Of a DNA stretch of 64,000 nucleotides, positions 59,915-64,000 are shown piece by piece. A model generated the notes under the pieces. The model was not told where the DNA came from, did not search any database, and saw only the letters and a program-made list of their open reading frames with translations. The stretch's first letter is position 1. The number at the start of each line of letters is the position of its first letter. Origin of the DNA: Cephalopachus bancanus (lineage: Eukaryota; Chordata; Mammalia; Primates; Tarsiidae); contig JAPVLO010000275.1 in the NCBI GenBank assembly GCA_027257055.1, positions 2,914,001-2,978,000 on the forward strand. The letters run 5' to 3'. The translations under genes and the position numbers were made by a program.

Positions 59915-62900
59915 TATGAATGAGAACATATGGAATTCAGTTCTTTGTTTCTGAGATAGTTCACTTAGTGCGATGGTCTCCAATGCCATCTGATTTGCTG
60001 CAAAGTCTATGATTTTGTTCTTTTTTATGACTGTGTAATACTCCAGTGTGTATATGTATCACATTTTCTTTCTCAAGTCCATTTTCAATGGGCAGTAGGA
60101 TTGGTTTCATATTTTTGCTATGGTGTATAGTATGGCAAAAAACATGTGTGTGCAGGTGTCTTTTTTGTAGAATGATTTATGTTCCTATGGGTATATTCCC
60201 AGGAGAGGGATTACTGGGTCATATAAAAGGTCAAATTTAGGTTCTTTTAGAAGTCACCACACTGCTTTCCATAGAGGCTGAATTAGCTTGCATTTCCACC
60301 ACCAGTGCCACCAGTTTCTGTTGTTCTTTTGACTTATTAATGATAGCCATCCTTACTAGAGTTAGGTGGTATCTCATTGTTTTTTATTTACATTTCTCTG
60401 ATGATTAGTTAGGCTGAGGATTTCTTCATGTGCTTGTTGGCTGCTTGTATGTTGTCTTTTGAGAAGTGTCTGTTCACATCCTATGTCCACTTTTTAATGG
60501 GGTTGTTTACTTTCTTTCACTTCATTTGAATTCTTTGTAGATACTAGATATTAGGCCTTTGTCAGATGCATAATTTGCAATTATTTTTTCCCATTTTATG
60601 GGTTGTCGTTTTAGTCTCTTAATTGTTTATTTTGCTGTGCAAAAGCTTTTCAGTTTGATGAGGCCCCACTTGTCTATCCTAGCTTTTATGGCATTTGCTT
60701 TGGGGAACTTGGTCAATAATTTGTTGCCTACTCTGATCTGCATAAAGCTGTTTCCTATGTCTTCTTCTAGAATTCTTATAGTTTGAGGATTTGTGATTAC
60801 GTTTTTGACCCACTTAGAGGTGATTTTGGTATATGTTGATAGGTAGGGATGCAGTTTCATTCTTCTGCAGTTGGCCAGCCAGTTTCCCCAGCACCATTTG
60901 CTAAATATGATCTCCTTCCCCCAGTAATTGTTATTGGTGGCTTTGTCAAAGATGAGTTGGTGGAGAGATTGTTTTTGCTTCTAGAATCTCTGTTCTGTTC
61001 CATTAGTCTATGTGCCTATTTTTGTACCAATATTAGATTGTTTTGGTTACTGTAGCCTTGTAATAATGTTCAAAGTCTGTAAGTGTGATACTTCCCACTT
61101 TGTTCCTTTTGCTGATGATTGTTTTGACTATTCATGCTCTTTTGTGTTTCCATATGAATATCTGGATTGTTGTTTCCAGATCTGAAAAAAGTGATGTTGG
61201 TTTGCATTGAATCTGTAGACTGCGTTGGGTGGGTTGGACATCTTGACAGTATTGATCCTTCCAATCAGTGAACATGGGATGTCTTACATTTGTTTGTATC
61301 ATCCTTGATTTCTGTGAGCAGCGTCTTATAGTTCATGTTGTAAAGGTCTTTCTCTTTTCTGGTTAGGTGGATGCCAAGGTATTTCATTACTTTTATGGCT
61401 ATTGTGAATAGGATTGTGCTTTTTATTTACTCCTCTGCCTGCTTGTTGCTGGTGTATAGACATGTAACTGCCTTTTGCACACTGATTTTGTAACCTAAGA
61501 CTTTACCAATACCATTTATCAGTGCAAGGAGGGTTTTAACAGACTCTATAGGATTTTCAAAGCACTGGTTGGGACTTCCAGCAGTATGTTGAAGGGGAAA
61601 GGTGAGAGTGGTCATCCTTGTCTTGTTGCTGTTCTTAGGGGTAATGCTCCCAGCTTCTGCCCATTGAGCAAAACATTAGCTTTGGAGCTTGTTTATCCTA
61701 GATGGCTTTTACTGTTAATGAGGAATGTTCCTTTGATGGTTTTGTGTGCAAGGGTTTTTATCATGAAGGGATGCTGGATTTTGTCAAATGCTTTTTTCTG
61801 TATCTAATGATATAATCATGTGGTTCTTCATTTTACATCTGTTAATGTGCTGAATTATGTTTATGGCTTTATAAATGTTGAACCAATGCTGCATCCCAGG
61901 AATAAAGTCTACCTGGTCATGGTAGATGATCCTTGAAATGTGTTGTGGGATCTGATTTGCTGGAATCTTGAGAATTTTTGCATCTTTGTTCATTAGGTAG
62001 ATTGGTCTGTAATTCTCTTTCCTTGTTGGTTCTTTCTTTGCCAGGTTTGTGTATCAGTATGATGTTAGCTGCATAAAATGAGTTCAGGAAGATTCCATTG
62101 TTCTCAATTGACTACAATACTTTCAATAACATTGGCATCTGCTCCTCCTCGTATGTCTTATAGAATTCAGCTGGGAAGCCTTATAGCCCAGATTTTTTTG
62201 TTGTTGTTGTTGGGGAGATTCCTTATGACTGAGTCAATTTCCTGGATTATTATCAGTCTGTTTAGAGTTTCCATTTCTTCTTGTTTCAACCTTGGAAGTT
62301 TGTGTGATGTCAGAAAAACCTACATTTCCTTTAGGTTTTCTAGTTTATTTGCATACAAATGTTCATTGTGATCTCTGATAATCATTTGAATTTCTTTAGG
62401 GTCATTTGTGACTTCAACTTTTCAATTTGTAATTGTGTTCATTATGACTTTCTCTTCTTTTTAGTCAATCTGGCCAGGGGTATGTCAATCTCATTTACCC
62501 TTTCAAAGAACCAGCTTTTTGCTTTGTTTATCCTTTTAATGATGTTTTTGTCTTTTATATCCTGCAGTTGTTATTTTATATTGGTGATCTGGATTATTCT
62601 GCTGAAGTTAGGATTTAGATGATCTTGCATTTCCAGCTCACTTAGGTATGACATTAGGCTGTTTACTTGTGATCTTTCTGTTTTGTTTTGTTTTTAAATC
62701 TGTGTGTGCAATGCTATGAATTTTTCTTTTTACACTGCTTTTGTGACATCCCAGAGATTCTGATAAGAAGGGTTTTTATTATTATTTGTTTCCAGGAATC
62801 TTTTCATTTCTGTCTTAATTTCCATGGTGACCCAGATGTTGTTCAGTATCATGCTGTTTAGTTTTCATATCTTTGTGTGTTTGGGGGGGATCTTGTTGGT

Positions 62901-63599
62901 AGCAATATTTATTTTTATTCCACTATGATCTGAGGCAATGCATGGCATTATTTCAATTTTTAAAAATGTGTTCCTGCTCAGTTTTTATCCAAGAATGTGA
63001 ATGGTTTGGGAGTATATTTCATGTGCTGATGAGTAAACTGTATTATTTGTTGGTGTTGGGTGGAGTGTTCTGTAGATGTTTGCTGAATCCATTTGATTGA
63101 GCATTGAGTTAAGGTTCCAGACTGCCTCTTTTTTTTGGCCTTGATAATCTATCTAAAGCTGTTAGTGGGGTATTTAGGGCTCCAACAATGTGTGAGAGTC
63201 AATGTCCTCTCTTAGTTTACTTAGTAGTTGTTTTATAAAACCAGGTGCTCTTGTGTTGAGTGTATATATGTTTAAGATAGATATTTCTTGCAGATAGATT
63301 GAGTTTTTTATCATTATGTAGTGTCCTTTCATGTCCCTTTTAACTTTTGATGGTTTGAAGTCTGCTTTTTCAGAATAACTATACCTGCTTTATTCTGTTT
63401 TTTATTTGCCTGGAGGATCATTTTCTAGTCCCCAAATTTGAACTCATGGGCATCCTTTGAAGTGAAATGAGTTTCCTGGAGACAGCAGACTGTTGGATTA
63501 TGCTTCTTTATCCATTTTGCCACTCTGTCTCTTCAGTGGGGCATTTAGCTCATTCACATTGAATCTGATTATTGCAATCTTAGAGTTTACGCCTGTCAT
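59915..63599 (-). pseudogene. L1 ORF2, RT active site deleted
   Basis: Starts at minus-strand ATG 63599-63597 (M-T-G-V-N-S-K-I-A-I-I). A Q-E-T-H-type box is near 63460. Domain pieces are scattered: RT fingers at 61993-61784, then a junction near 61565 where roughly 100 nt around the F-A-D-D catalytic box are missing (cttggg..., 'gattttcaaagcactggttgggacttcc'). The downstream remnant is 61615-61427. C-terminal blocks run through 60860-60627. Many stops and frameshifts. The C-terminal limit is approximate. Confidence 0.85.
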
Positions 63600-63664
63600 A
63601 GGTCTTTAAGGGGGTTGCTTTGTTTCCTTTTTACTTTTACTTAAGTATGTGTGTATTTTCATTT

Positions 63665-63950
63665 ATTTTATTTTATTTTTGAGTTGGAATCTCACTCTGT
63701 CACCCAGACTGGAATGCAGTGGCCACTCCCGGCCACTGGAGCCTTGATCTGCTGGGCTCTGGTGATCCTTCCACCTCAGCCTTCCAAGTAGCTGGAACTA
63801 CAGGTGCGTGCTACCATGCCCGGCCAATTTTTTGTAGAGATCAGGTCTCGCCATGTTGCCCAGACAGGTCTCGAACCTGTGGGCTCAGGCAATCCACTCA
63901 CCTCAGCCTCCCAAAGCGTGGGATTACAGGCTGAGCCACCGAGCCTGGCT
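63665..63950 (-). mobile_element. Alu SINE, derived subfamily
   Basis: Antisense Alu with a perfect 13-bp duplication, tgtattttcattt, at 63652-63664 and 63951-63963. It shares the gggattacaggctgagccaccgagcc end and the 'ggtctcgaacctgtgggctc' B-box region with the Alus at 1224 and 52393. Confidence 0.95.
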
Positions 63951-64000
63951 TGTATTTTCATTTTTATGTGTGCTCTGTTAACTCTTTGCTTGCTTGTACT

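Larger units (their letters stand above)
59698..64000 (-). mobile_element. L1, older subfamily, antisense, runs off the window
   Basis: The 3' UTR (59698-59910) resembles that of the L1 at 15412-21717 rather than the younger group. ORF2 follows, then the inter-ORF spacer at the window edge (63960-64000 corresponds to about 17210-17240 in the sense copy). The Alu at 63665-63950 interrupts the spacer. The 5' half lies beyond the window. Confidence 0.87.

Overview
The window is repeat-dense, non-coding primate nuclear DNA. Seven dimeric Alu SINEs place it in a primate. Six share derived features not typical of human Alu (a shortened 'ggctcagcctgtaatcc' start, a left-arm 'ggttcgagacc' box, a right-arm 'cggagcccagcaggt' block). 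I see neither the lemur AluL insert nor the tRNA-fused galago/loris Alu, so a tarsier or another non-anthropoid primate is my best guess; this is inference. I found no host exon, tRNA, rRNA, snRNA, CRISPR array or bacterial feature. All recognisable coding sequence belongs to dead mobile elements.

Layout. 1-6.4 kb: mostly plain DNA with one Alu, an antisense L1 tail and an MLT1-type LTR. 6.4-6.8 kb: a well preserved solo retroviral LTR with perfect 5-bp target duplication. 7.2-10.7 kb: a 5'-truncated L1 (+) carrying an LTR-like insertion. 10.7-13.4 kb: an old antisense L1 with an AluJ-like element, then poorly classified DNA with a 77-bp direct duplication. 13.4-29.3 kb: one very old L1 split by five insertions (MER2-like DNA transposon, a nearly full-length younger L1 that itself holds a small twin-primed L1, a MaLR LTR, a nearly full-length Tigger1, and an Alu). 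31.3-37.8 kb: a second nearly full-length L1 (+). 37.8-51 kb: plain DNA, an ancient LTR, three or four old L1M fragments, an Alu, microsatellites and an antisense ERV-L internal region. 51.9-59.0 kb: a full-length L1 (-) with a GC-rich 5' UTR and an internal Alu. 59.1-64 kb: an old LTR, an L1M fragment and a further L1 (-) running off the window, holding an Alu.

Every LINE, DNA transposon and ERV here is inactivated by stops, frameshifts or loss of catalytic residues. Regulatory signals I can support are those inside elements (LTR TATA boxes, polyadenylation signals, Alu B boxes). The interest lies in insertion history: nested order, clean target-site duplications, a twin-priming 5' inversion, turnover of L1 5' UTRs and a lineage-specific Alu group. 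I found no convincing undescribed functional system.
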